A DNA stretch of 7,691 nucleotides from Bacillota bacterium (lineage in GTDB: Bacteria; Bacillota; Bacilli; Alicyclobacillales; SLC66): NCBI GenBank assembly GCA_021799325.1, contig JAJZAS010000069.1, positions 1 through 7,691 on the forward strand. The letters run 5' to 3'. Of the stretch, positions 1 to 5,351 are shown piece after piece. How positions within the stretch are numbered: the stretch's first letter is position 1; each line of letters begins with the position of its first letter. Under the pieces are notes generated by a model that saw nothing but the letters and a program-made list of their open reading frames with translations, had not been told where the DNA came from and made no database searches. The position numbers and the translations under genes are program-made.

Positions 1-49
1 CCATGTAGCGCTTTCAAGAAATCCATGGCAGACTCGCTGAGATTATATA

Positions 50-922
50 TCATTCCTGTCTTAAGATATTATTCCCTTCGAATTCTCCAGTCACTCTCGT
101 ACCCCGAAAGCGAACCTCAGGGTTTATTTTAAATACCAAATTCGACATATCCTCAGACAACCTGTTACCACCAACATTCATCCCGAGTTCCCTCTTCAGA
201 AACTCAAATCGTTGCCACTTCCAATTTGCAAACATCAGAAGGTTTTTCTTAAGTTGTTCGGATTTTCCCTTTATCCATGAGTACCCGAATTCAAAATCCG
301 AAATGTTACGTTGATAATAGTCCTCAAACTCCAAACAGTGATTTAAAACCTTCGCCACACGCCTATCCTCAAATTCCCAATCCAATTTTTCTTTGGATGG
401 GTTTAATGCAGTCCCCGGAATGAGCCTTAAATAATTAAATAAATTTTCGATATTATTGACTACACCTAGCCGTTCAATTATCTCTATGTTAGCTTGAAGT
501 TGTCTAATGGTTACTCTTGGATGAAATAATATAAGTGAAATGGAGTAACCGAGCTCAATCTGATTCAAGATTTCAACCGCCTTAGAAATTTGAGCTGAGT
601 TGATATCTTTTTTCCAGTACGCAAGGGTATCATCATCAAAGTTTTCCACACCCAGTAGCACTTTTACAGCACCGGACTCCTTCAATTTGAGCTTACTATT
701 GTCGGCACATAGTCCACAAAATATCCATCCTGCCTTGCTAGCAATTCCGCGAATATCTTTAGTAGTACCGCCTCTATCAATAGCCTCTAATAACTCCCAA
801 AAAGCTACCTCTCCTTCATTGATTACCACATAATCAACGGGAGAATCAGCATACAATAGATCCTCATACTTCAAGCTAGCCATTGGTCCGCCTTCCACAA
901 CAACAATTTGTTTTCTAACCAA
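50..922 (-). pseudogene. B12-binding radical SAM protein remnant, truncated and internally deleted
   Basis: The reading frame of about 290 codons resembles two separated parts of a B12-binding-domain radical SAM protein. Residues about 5-63 look like the second half of the cobalamin-binding Rossmann domain (IVVVEGGPMASL, then VDYVVINEGE). From about residue 67 it resumes in the late part of the radical SAM barrel (ESGAVKVLLGVENFDDDTL) and continues through a C-terminal cap region. The stretch that normally carries the CxxxCxxC cluster motif is absent; only a CxxC at residues 69-72 is visible, so it should not bind the [4Fe-4S] cluster or cleave SAM. The N-terminal half of the cobalamin domain is also missing. 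The frame opens at a TTG directly after the antitoxin stop codon, with no usable SD. The DNA is visibly more A+T-rich than the genes to the right. I read it as a decayed, probably transferred gene; a translated non-enzymatic derivative is less likely. Confidence 0.7.
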
Positions 923-1337
923 CTAGGCATCAATTAGCCTTTCCACGCCCTTGACATCAAGCTGTGCAAGCACAGTCAAAATATAGGGAAGATGGGCTCG
1001 ACGATTGGATGAATGGTAATACATGGCGAAATTATCCATATAATCTTTCGCATATTCGACTAACGCCTCAGCTAATTTTTGTTTCAATAAAATCCACCGT
1101 TTCCGCGTTCTCGACAACGTCGATTTGCTCAATAGATCCGGAATATGTCCCGTCTACTTCTTTTTCATATTCCATACTGAAACGATAGGTGGATAAAATC
1201 AATTGCAGATGCTCCAGAGACATAGCCGCTAGGTAATCGTGATTCCGGCGTACAAAGGATGGCTTTGAATGAATGACACCATCAATAAATCCGCTCCAAT
1301 TTTTCCTTACTTCGGTTGCAGTCAATATCTCTTGCAT
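923..1337 (-). pseudogene. Phd/RelB-like antitoxin, frameshifted
   Basis: The N-terminal part (MQEILTATEVRKNW, then VRRNHDYLAAMS) has the look of Phd/YefM/RelB-type antitoxins, which bind DNA as dimers and neutralise a toxin. The frame stops at 1068-1070. A second frame begins within the same stretch and carries a plausible C-terminus (KLAEALVEYAKDYMDNF, then NRRAHLPYIL) down to a TAG at 923-925. Removing one A from the five-A run near 1077 joins the two as ETK-LAEALVEYAKDYM and gives a protein of about 137 residues, the length expected for such a family from memory. I chose ATG 1337 because AAGGTGG/GTGAGG lies just upstream; an upstream ATG at 1388 has no SD and adds an odd Cys-rich leader. 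No toxin gene follows. It may be a pseudogene, a sequencing error, or less likely a site of +1 slippage. Confidence 0.65.
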
Positions 1338-1364
1338 GATCCTCACCACCTTACCCCCACAATA

Positions 1365-1395
1365 ACAAGATGCGCACATCTTGTACATAATGTAC
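1365..1395 (-). promoter_or_regulatory. Two overlapping palindromes upstream of the antitoxin, candidate operator
   Basis: Positions 1365-1384 form an inverted repeat with 8-base arms (ACAAGATG/CATCTTGT) around 4 bases. Overlapping its end, 1383-1395 forms a second one, GTACATAATGTAC, with 5-base arms. Both sit 28-58 bases upstream of the chosen antitoxin start. Antitoxins of this type usually repress their own promoter by binding paired palindromes, so an operator is a reasonable inference. I could not place a convincing -35/-10 pair around it. Confidence 0.45.
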
Positions 1396-1450
1396 GCATC
1401 AAATGAAGGCTATATGCGAATGCCTTGCTGCTTGTTATATATACAACGAA

Positions 1451-1465
1451 AGCGGTTTAACCGCT
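1451..1465 (-). terminator. Weak hairpin terminator after the Uma2 gene
   Basis: The sequence is a perfect inverted repeat with 7-base arms (AGCGGTT/AACCGCT), which folds as a 6-bp stem with a 3-base loop. It lies 50 bases past the Uma2 stop. On the minus strand it is followed by TTCGTTGTATAT, a poor U-tract, so termination may be inefficient. Confidence 0.4.
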
Positions 1466-1514
1466 GTGATGATTTTTATCAAGCGAAACCGCAGCGCGGC
1501 CATCGGTCAAGTGA

Positions 1515-2042
1515 TCATTCAAAAATCTCTTGTAAATGAATATCGCATTGTTCAAAAACACTGATTGTGACGATATCATTCTTGCTATAGACAGTGGGAA
1601 AGGCGTTTTTTTGGAGTAGATAGACCTCGACGAATTGATATGCAGGATCAACAATCCAATATTCATGAACTCCAGCAGCCTTATAAATTCGTAATTTGGC
1701 TGTTTTGTCTTTATAAGCTGTACTGGGCGACAAAACTTCCAACACCATGTCAGGAACACCCACACATCCCTTCTGGTGTATCTTCCCCAGGTCACAGATA
1801 ATCGTGATGTCGGGTTCAACATAATCATCACTCGCATTGTCCAACCACACCCCAAAAGGCGCAACAAACGCTTTACATGATTTTCCTTTTAGATAACTGC
1901 TGATTTCACGATATAAATTTCCTACAATACTTTGATGTTCTGACGTTGGTGGAGGAGTCATGTCATAAATGACACCATCAATTCGTTCCCAGCGTTCCAA
2001 ATTTTCCGGATCGGTTTGATTGGCTCGCACACGATATTCCAC
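1515..2042 (-). CDS. Uma2-family (DUF820) PD-(D/E)XK nuclease-like protein
   Basis: The 175-residue protein matches the Uma2/DUF820 fold, a PD-(D/E)XK nuclease-like family of unknown physiological role common in transferred regions. Visible family marks are RWERIDGVIYDM at residues 18-28, SEHQSIVGNL, the acidic strand YVEPDITII with Pro77-Asp78, and DMVLEVLSPST with Glu102, followed by the helix KLRIYKAAGVHEYWIVD. Asp78 and Glu102 are the likely metal ligands. The GTG start at 2042 is the first open position. Upstream, ATG 2058-2060 has a well-spaced GGAG but runs into TAA after three codons in the same frame, so the original N-terminus may have been lost by mutation. With the GTG start, the family's usual N-terminal tyrosine-rich segment is short and the SD (AAAGG) abuts the start. 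The protein could still be active, because the core is intact. Confidence 0.8.
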   Translation of the reverse strand: MEYRVRANQTDPENLERWERIDGVIYDMTPPPTSEHQSIVGNLYREISSYLKGKSCKAFVAPFGVWLDNASDDYVEPDITIICDLGKIHQKGCVGVPDMVLEVLSPSTAYKDKTAKLRIYKAAGVHEYWIVDPAYQFVEVYLLQKNAFPTVYSKNDIVTISVFEQCDIHLQEIFE

Positions 2043-2058
2043 CTTTCGTTATATACCC

Positions 2059-2087
2059 ATAATCACGCTCCTGCGATTTCATGTCAA
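2059..2087 (-). promoter_or_regulatory. Candidate promoter for the Uma2 gene
   Basis: TTGACA (2087-2082), a 17-base spacer and GATTAT (2064-2059) fit sigma-A spacing. Transcription would begin near 2052, leaving a leader of only about 10 bases before GTG 2042 and excluding the GGAG that precedes ATG 2060. The -10 matches the consensus in only four of six places. Confidence 0.4.
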
Positions 2088-2163
2088 GGATACCCACTGT
2101 GAGCAAGTAGCCGTTAGTTACTCTGTTTCATTTTGAGACAATTCAATATGTTCTCTAATAGCC

Positions 2164-2186
2164 AAAAAACCCACCATGACGGCAGG
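2164..2186 (-). terminator. Rho-independent terminator downstream of tRNA-Ala
   Basis: On the minus strand CCTGCC and GGTGGG form a 6-bp stem, two pairs being G-U type, around a 5-base loop. It is followed directly by TTTTTT (2169-2164). It lies about 20 bases past the tRNA 3' end, as expected for a single-gene tRNA unit. Confidence 0.6.
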
Positions 2187-2206
2187 CTTCCCTGTTTGAA
2201 AATAAA

Positions 2207-2278
2207 TGGAGAATAGGGGATTTGAACCCCTGACCCCTGCGCTGCCAGCGCAGTGCTCTACCGCTGAGCTAATTCCCC
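2207..2278 (-). tRNA. tRNA-Ala (GGC anticodon)
   Basis: The minus strand folds into a complete cloverleaf. The acceptor stem is GGGGAAT/ATTCTCC with one G-U pair, the D stem is GCTC/GAGC, the anticodon stem is CTGCG/CGCAG with loop CTGGCAG, and the T stem is AGGGG/CCCCT with loop TTCAAAT. The anticodon GGC (plus-strand 2244-2246) reads alanine codon GCC. The discriminator is A at 2207 and CCA is not encoded, so it must be added after processing. It stands alone between its own promoter and terminator and borders the accessory segment on its 3' side. Confidence 0.96.
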
Positions 2279-2299
2279 TTGTTACAGTCGACAAGGAGT

Positions 2300-2328
2300 A
2301 GTATACATCGTTTCAAATCGAAAAACAA
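2300..2328 (-). promoter_or_regulatory. Promoter of tRNA-Ala
   Basis: TATACT (2305-2300) is preceded by a 17-base spacer and TTGTTT (2328-2323). The start would fall near 2293, about 15 bases before the mature tRNA. The -10 is strong and the -35 is partial, with three of six matches. Confidence 0.6.
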
Positions 2329-2375
2329 CTCGAAAATCAAAACCTGTTGTTCTGATAAAACCATTTAGTCATCCG

Positions 2376-2381
2376 TATAAT
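2376..2381 (+). promoter_or_regulatory. -10 element for the PepSY gene
   Basis: A perfect TATAAT lies about 36 bases before the first possible start codon. The hexamer at the expected -35 position (TGATAA, 2353-2358) is a poor match, so the promoter assignment rests on the -10 alone. Confidence 0.4.
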
Positions 2382-2416
2382 TTTCCTTTATATGGGCATC
2401 GTAAGAATAACTTTGA

Positions 2417-2911
2417 ATGCAAAGGGATGATACGTTTTTGATTAGAAAAAATGGGTTTCGCCTAATCCTTGCATTGTCTTTAATGGGCCTACTTTCTGCA
2501 GAAGCTGCACCAACAAGTTTTTTGCCCGGTAACCTGCGCTCAGGAATCGCAGAGGCACACGATCGCATGTCGCCCTGGAAAGTGGATAGCAGCGTGAAAA
2601 TACCTGAAGCCACTTTAACACAAGCAATTAATGAAGCACGTAGTGCATTCAACCGCATCCTTGCTCCTTATGCTAAAATATCCCTTTCCCAAGCGCACAA
2701 AATCGCGCAAGACAGTGAACCACAAGCAACGGTTAAGGATATCAGTTTACAGACGATTCGCCAAAACCTGGTGTACGTTGCAGTGATGATGCGCGGTGAT
2801 ACCAGACAATTGGTCGTGATCGATGCAGGAACCGGCAAAATTCTTGCCACTCGCACCATCAATGTTCGCCACCAGATGCGCGAACACGAACACGGCAACC
2901 TAATGTACTAA
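2417..2911 (+). CDS. Secreted PepSY-domain protein
   Basis: The 164-residue protein has an N-terminal signal peptide: basic IRKNGFR at residues 9-15, hydrophobic LILALSLMGLL at 16-26, and a likely cut after SAEA near residue 30. A single PepSY domain follows at about residues 86-147, starting ISLSQAHKIAQ and ending with the typical VVIDAGTGKILATR strand. PepSY domains occur in secreted and membrane proteins and are thought to inhibit or bind extracellular peptidases or envelope proteins; the partner here is unknown. The tail RHQMREHEHG is rich in charged residues and histidine. ATG 2417 has no SD. AAAGGG at 2421-2426 would instead serve TTG 2438 (11-base gap), which gives a cleaner basic signal peptide, so the true start may be 2438. 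The gene stands alone and converges on speD. Confidence 0.8.
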   Translation: MQRDDTFLIRKNGFRLILALSLMGLLSAEAAPTSFLPGNLRSGIAEAHDRMSPWKVDSSVKIPEATLTQAINEARSAFNRILAPYAKISLSQAHKIAQDSEPQATVKDISLQTIRQNLVYVAVMMRGDTRQLVVIDAGTGKILATRTINVRHQMREHEHGNLMY

Positions 2912-2925
2912 ATAGCTAATTAATG

Positions 2926-2960
2926 AAAACAAGCAGGCGAATGATTTTCGTCCTGCTTGT
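2926..2960 (-). terminator. speD: Terminator between the PepSY gene and speD, bidirectional in position
   Basis: ACAAGCAGG (2929-2937) pairs perfectly with CCTGCTTGT (2952-2960), and an inner CGAA/TTCG extends the stem across a one-base bulge. On the minus strand TTTT follows (2929-2926), fitting termination of speD. On the plus strand it lies just past the PepSY stop but has no T-run, so it would be weaker in that direction. Confidence 0.65.
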
Positions 2961-2993
2961 CGCTAATCTTCATGCGCTTGTAATGGGTTCCTA

Positions 2994-3383
2994 TCAGTAC
3001 TGCAAGGTCTCCACTTTTTGGGCGCTAACTTCAATTGAGCCAACCCCTCGGGGAAATTCTATCAATTCTCTTCGGGTCGCCTTAAGTCCTCTCGTGATAT
3101 ACTCACAGGCCACCTTCGGATCAATACGGTCGCCACACGTATAGACATCAACGCTGGCATACCCATGCTCAGGAAAACTGTGAATCGTAAGATGAGACTC
3201 AGAAATAATGACCACACCGCTTACTCCTTGCGGAGCAAACTTATGAAATGCCACTTCGCGCACTTCTGCGCCTGATTCAAGTGCCGCACTGACCATGATC
3301 CGTTCAATGCGCTGTAAATCATTTAGGAGATCCGATTCGCATCCCCAAAGTTCTGCAATTACATGACGTCCTGCTGTGTCCAT
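2994..3383 (-). CDS. speD: S-adenosylmethionine decarboxylase proenzyme (class 1B, SpeD/SpeH)
   Basis: The 129-residue cytoplasmic enzyme decarboxylates S-adenosylmethionine to supply aminopropyl groups for spermidine synthesis. The sequence is strongly conserved: GRHVIAELWGC near the N-terminus, VREVAFHKFAPQGVSG at residues 41-56, and SESHLTIHSFPEHGYAS at 61-77. The chain is expected to cut itself between Glu62 and Ser63, Ser63 becoming the pyruvoyl group. His68 and Cys83 are the other known catalytic positions, and both are present. Length and N-terminus match the Bacillus-type enzyme. I chose ATG 3383 because the family begins MxTxGRH there and AAAGGGGG lies 10 bases upstream; a longer in-frame start at 3419 is not supported. 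No spermidine synthase gene is adjacent. It is transcribed from its own promoter with a long structured leader. Confidence 0.97.
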   Translation of the reverse strand: MDTAGRHVIAELWGCESDLLNDLQRIERIMVSAALESGAEVREVAFHKFAPQGVSGVVIISESHLTIHSFPEHGYASVDVYTCGDRIDPKVACEYITRGLKATRRELIEFPRGVGSIEVSAQKVETLQY

Positions 3384-3536
3384 AACAAAACATCCCCCTT
3401 TGTAACACGTGATGCCCATGCCCTCTCAAGCATGGCGGGACCTGCGTCATCCACCACGGGGGAAAGTTAGTCCTTGGAGGTCCTAACCCTTTAAGGGATG
3501 CTGGTTCCTAATGAAAACAAGACTTCCTGAGGTACG
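3384..3536 (-). promoter_or_regulatory. Structured 5' leader of speD, candidate cis-regulatory RNA
   Basis: About 150 bases separate the predicted transcript start from the speD start codon. Possible helices are 3452-3458 with 3408-3414 (7 bp, one G-U), enclosing 3430-3435 with 3416-3421 (CCATGC/GCATGG, 6 bp); GTTAG/CTAAC near 3466-3489; and a short CCCT/AGGG hairpin near 3488-3498. The SD (CCCCC on the plus strand at 3394-3398) can pair with CCCCC in the transcript at 3458-3462, and GGGATG at the SD can pair with CATCCC at 3495-3500. Alternative folds that hide or free the SD are therefore possible. It does not match the SAM-I, T-box or guanidine-I consensus as I remember them. Confidence 0.4.
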
Positions 3537-3542
3537 AGTGAT

Positions 3543-3571
3543 AGTATAATTCCATAAAACATAAATTGCAA
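3543..3571 (-). promoter_or_regulatory. Sigma-A promoter of speD
   Basis: TTGCAA (3571-3566), a 17-base spacer and TATACT (3548-3543) closely match the housekeeping consensus. Transcription would start near 3536. The promoter begins about 30 bases past the crotonase stop, so some read-through from the upstream unit remains possible. Confidence 0.7.
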
Positions 3572-3602
3572 CCTTTATAGAGGCGATTACTCTAAATTTT
3601 CA

Positions 3603-4412
3603 TTAACTATACCTCTCGAGGATCGCCATGTGTTCCGATGCAAACCAAAGTTCCGCACAAGCCTCACTTTCCCGCTCCATTTGTCGCAAGATCTCTTGAT
3701 GATTAACACTGAACTCCGCATGAATCTCGTTTGCGCCAGACGCTGTCGAACGCTCAAATCGTCCTGCTAATTTTTGCATTTGCGCAATCAAAGATTCATC
3801 AGAATGATACAACTCATCGATGTAGCCCATGGTAATCGCATCATCCGCGTCAAAAATCGATCCGCTCATCAGCGCCAATCTTGCTTTACTTTCACCCACC
3901 TGGCGAGCAAGCAAGACCCCTCCTCCCCAACCGGGAGGTATTCCTTGTGTTACTTGGACAAAGCCAAAACTGGCGTCATTTTTCATTAGCCGATAATGGC
4001 AGGAAAAAGACAGTTCAGAGCCGCCCCCACGAGCAGGCCCATTAATAACTGCCACCGTAAAACGTATCCCACTGTATAACCGATAAAGCACCTGGCGCAT
4101 TAATCCCAGCGCCTCGCGCACTTTTTCCACTTTATCTAGTCGCGAAGTGTAATCTTTTAAGTCCCCCCCACTGATGAAAGCCTTCTCCCCTCGGCCGGTT
4201 AGAAATATAATTTTCACCACCTGCCTCTTGTCCAATTCATCAAGCGCACGTATTAACCCCATCGTAGTCTCTCCATCAATGGCATTACGCACTTCTTCCC
4301 TTGTCACTTCAATTAATGCACATGACTCAGAAAATCCGTGCAGACGGCTGTACAACTTTACCTTATCCGTGCCAAGATCAATGACTTCCTCTGCAATATG
4401 GCCCCAATTCAA
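3603..4412 (-). CDS. Enoyl-CoA hydratase/isomerase (crotonase) family protein
   Basis: The 269-residue protein has the crotonase fold, which stabilises CoA-thioester enolates. The first oxyanion-hole segment is KAFISGGDL (residues 77-85), the second is VINGPARGGGSEL (122-134), and the family's PGWGGG turn is at 160-165. Glu133 aligns with the first catalytic glutamate of enoyl-CoA hydratases. The second, usually in FGxPE, is Gln153 in FGFVQVTQG, so simple hydration of enoyl-CoA is doubtful; isomerase, decarboxylase or hydrolase chemistry is possible. The substrate is unknown. TTG 4412 is the only upstream start, with AAAAGGGG 12 bases away. TTG 4355, with AAGG five bases before it, would remove a 19-residue extension and begin nearer the usual domain start. 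It is the second gene of a probable two-gene unit, 56 bases after the ThyX-like gene. Confidence 0.85.
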   Translation of the reverse strand: MNWGHIAEEVIDLGTDKVKLYSRLHGFSESCALIEVTREEVRNAIDGETTMGLIRALDELDKRQVVKIIFLTGRGEKAFISGGDLKDYTSRLDKVEKVREALGLMRQVLYRLYSGIRFTVAVINGPARGGGSELSFSCHYRLMKNDASFGFVQVTQGIPPGWGGGVLLARQVGESKARLALMSGSIFDADDAITMGYIDELYHSDESLIAQMQKLAGRFERSTASGANEIHAEFSVNHQEILRQMERESEACAELWFASEHMAILERYS

Positions 4413-4443
4413 GCGGATTTGATGCCCCTTTTTTCAATTATTT

Positions 4444-4471
4444 GATAATCCTTACCAATCGATAATCCTTA
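4444..4471 (+). repeat. Short 11-base direct repeat at the end of the ThyX-like gene
   Basis: GATAATCCTTA occurs at 4444-4454 and again at 4461-4471, a 17-base period. The second copy contains the stop codon of the ThyX-like gene (TAA, 4471-4469). It looks like a small tandem duplication that extended the spacer between the two genes. Confidence 0.6.
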
Positions 4472-5188
4472 ATCCCACATGGATTTTGTCGCACCGAAAT
4501 CTCTTAAAATCTGTTCGTACAAATCCGGGTTTTCTTTTTTCAGTTTGACACGAACCCGCTTCCAAGCATGTGCTTCAGGCCCGTAATATTCATAGACGAG
4601 ATCCCATAGTTCAGGATCTTTATCCCTTACTTGCGCAAACATCGACTCCACGACTTGCCTAGTGTCGTACTGTGCGCCAGGAGACCATATCCGCTGCGGG
4701 AACATCGCTTCGATAAGCGTTGCAAAATTAACATCGAGCACATAGTGTAACTGCACTGATACCGGCGCAATGTAACGCGCCGCCTGAAGGCGCTTTTTTT
4801 CCATTGGATTGTCCGATTGCGGATCAATGCCATGCACCAGGCTTCGATATGTAGCAAGGTGCTTTTCACCAAGTTCCCTATAAATGGGATCGTCATCTTC
4901 ACCGGGCGGGACAAACACCGTAGCCTCATTGGCTCTTAGTCCTCCGCATGCGCGCATATTAAGGGTCGTGTAGGTGATTAGATGATCGTAGACCACTTTT
5001 GAAGTCCAAAACTCAAAACGAACGGACTCTCCGCGAAAAATGGCTAATGTATCCCCCTTTTTAAGGATGCTAAGGGGTCGTTTTACGTTGTCTGTGTCTG
5101 GTTTGCCTAAATATACCGCCGCCGCATGCGCCAGTGAGCGCCTGTCTGGATCTGTGTAGCGTATCAGATTGACCTTAAAATCAGCCAT
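4469..5188 (-). CDS. ThyX-like (FAD-dependent thymidylate synthase fold) protein lacking the signature motif
   Basis: This 239-residue protein has the outline of flavin-dependent thymidylate synthase. FRGESVRFEFWTSKVVYDHLITYTTLNM (51-78) stands where the first FAD/dUMP helix lies, and RANEATVF (85-92) aligns with the end of the ThyX motif. AARYIAPVSVQLHYVLDVNFATLIEAM (136-162) matches the usual ARxxLP...NxRsL stretch, and GAQYDTRQVVESM (171-183) matches AqwEIR, with Arg177 in the dUMP-binding position. The signature RHRxxSxNExSxRY is not kept: only Asn87-Glu88 and a Thr for Ser are recognisable, with ACG in place of RHR and Arg85 in place of the active serine. Thymidylate synthesis is therefore uncertain. 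The start is secure: AGGTG lies five bases before ATG 5188. It leads a probable operon with the crotonase gene. The family call is from pattern recognition. Confidence 0.6.
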   Translation of the reverse strand: MADFKVNLIRYTDPDRRSLAHAAAVYLGKPDTDNVKRPLSILKKGDTLAIFRGESVRFEFWTSKVVYDHLITYTTLNMRACGGLRANEATVFVPPGEDDDPIYRELGEKHLATYRSLVHGIDPQSDNPMEKKRLQAARYIAPVSVQLHYVLDVNFATLIEAMFPQRIWSPGAQYDTRQVVESMFAQVRDKDPELWDLVYEYYGPEAHAWKRVRVKLKKENPDLYEQILRDFGATKSMWD

Positions 5189-5222
5189 CTCTTCACCTCA
5201 ATCTTTAACAATCATCGTTTCC

Positions 5223-5231
5223 ATTGTACCA
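5223..5231 (-). promoter_or_regulatory. Extended -10 promoter of the ThyX-like gene
   Basis: The minus strand reads TGGTACAAT, an extended -10 (TGnTACAAT), about 35 bases before the start codon. No good -35 stands at the right distance, which is usual for extended -10 promoters. Confidence 0.5.
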
Positions 5232-5246
5232 TCCTCTGAAAAGCCC

Positions 5247-5268
5247 GTCTGCACAAGCTGCAACAGAC
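5247..5268. promoter_or_regulatory. Imperfect inverted repeat between the divergent promoters
   Basis: GTCTG (5247-5251) and CAGAC (5264-5268) are inverted 5-base arms around a 12-base centre that itself contains TGCA-like symmetry. It lies between the two divergent -10 elements, so a shared operator is possible, but the symmetry is weak. Confidence 0.2.
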
Positions 5269-5299
5269 ATATTCTTTTGTAGTGAGATCTTCACCTGTC

Positions 5300-5308
5300 T
5301 GCTATAAT
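5300..5308 (+). promoter_or_regulatory. Extended -10 promoter of htpX
   Basis: TGCTATAAT is a perfect extended -10, about 44 bases before the chosen htpX start. No -35 at standard spacing matches well; the nearest, TTGTAG at 5277-5282, gives a 20-base spacer. Confidence 0.6.
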
Positions 5309-5351
5309 AGAGATACCATATTATTTTATCTCTCAGAAAAGGACGGTGTGC

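Noticed and set aside
1..49. Possible -10 (TATAAT, 47-42) and start codon (26-24) of another minus-strand gene
   Set aside because: There is no -35, no SD and only nine codons before the window edge; too little to support a gene.
1338..1388. Longer antitoxin start at ATG 1388, adding a Cys-rich leader
   Set aside because: There is no SD before it, it overlaps the palindromic operator candidate, and family members begin near ATG 1337.
2103..2125. AGTAGC/GTTACT hairpin between the tRNA terminator and the Uma2 promoter
   Set aside because: The stem is short with a wobble pair, has no T-run and no gene to serve.
3384..3419. Longer speD start at 3419
   Set aside because: The added 12 residues are not part of the conserved family, and they include the translated SD of the true start.
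3384..3536. Assignment of the speD leader to SAM-I, T-box or guanidine-I classes
   Set aside because: The conserved core sequences of those classes, as I remember them, are not present; GGTGG near 3450 only superficially resembles a T-box.
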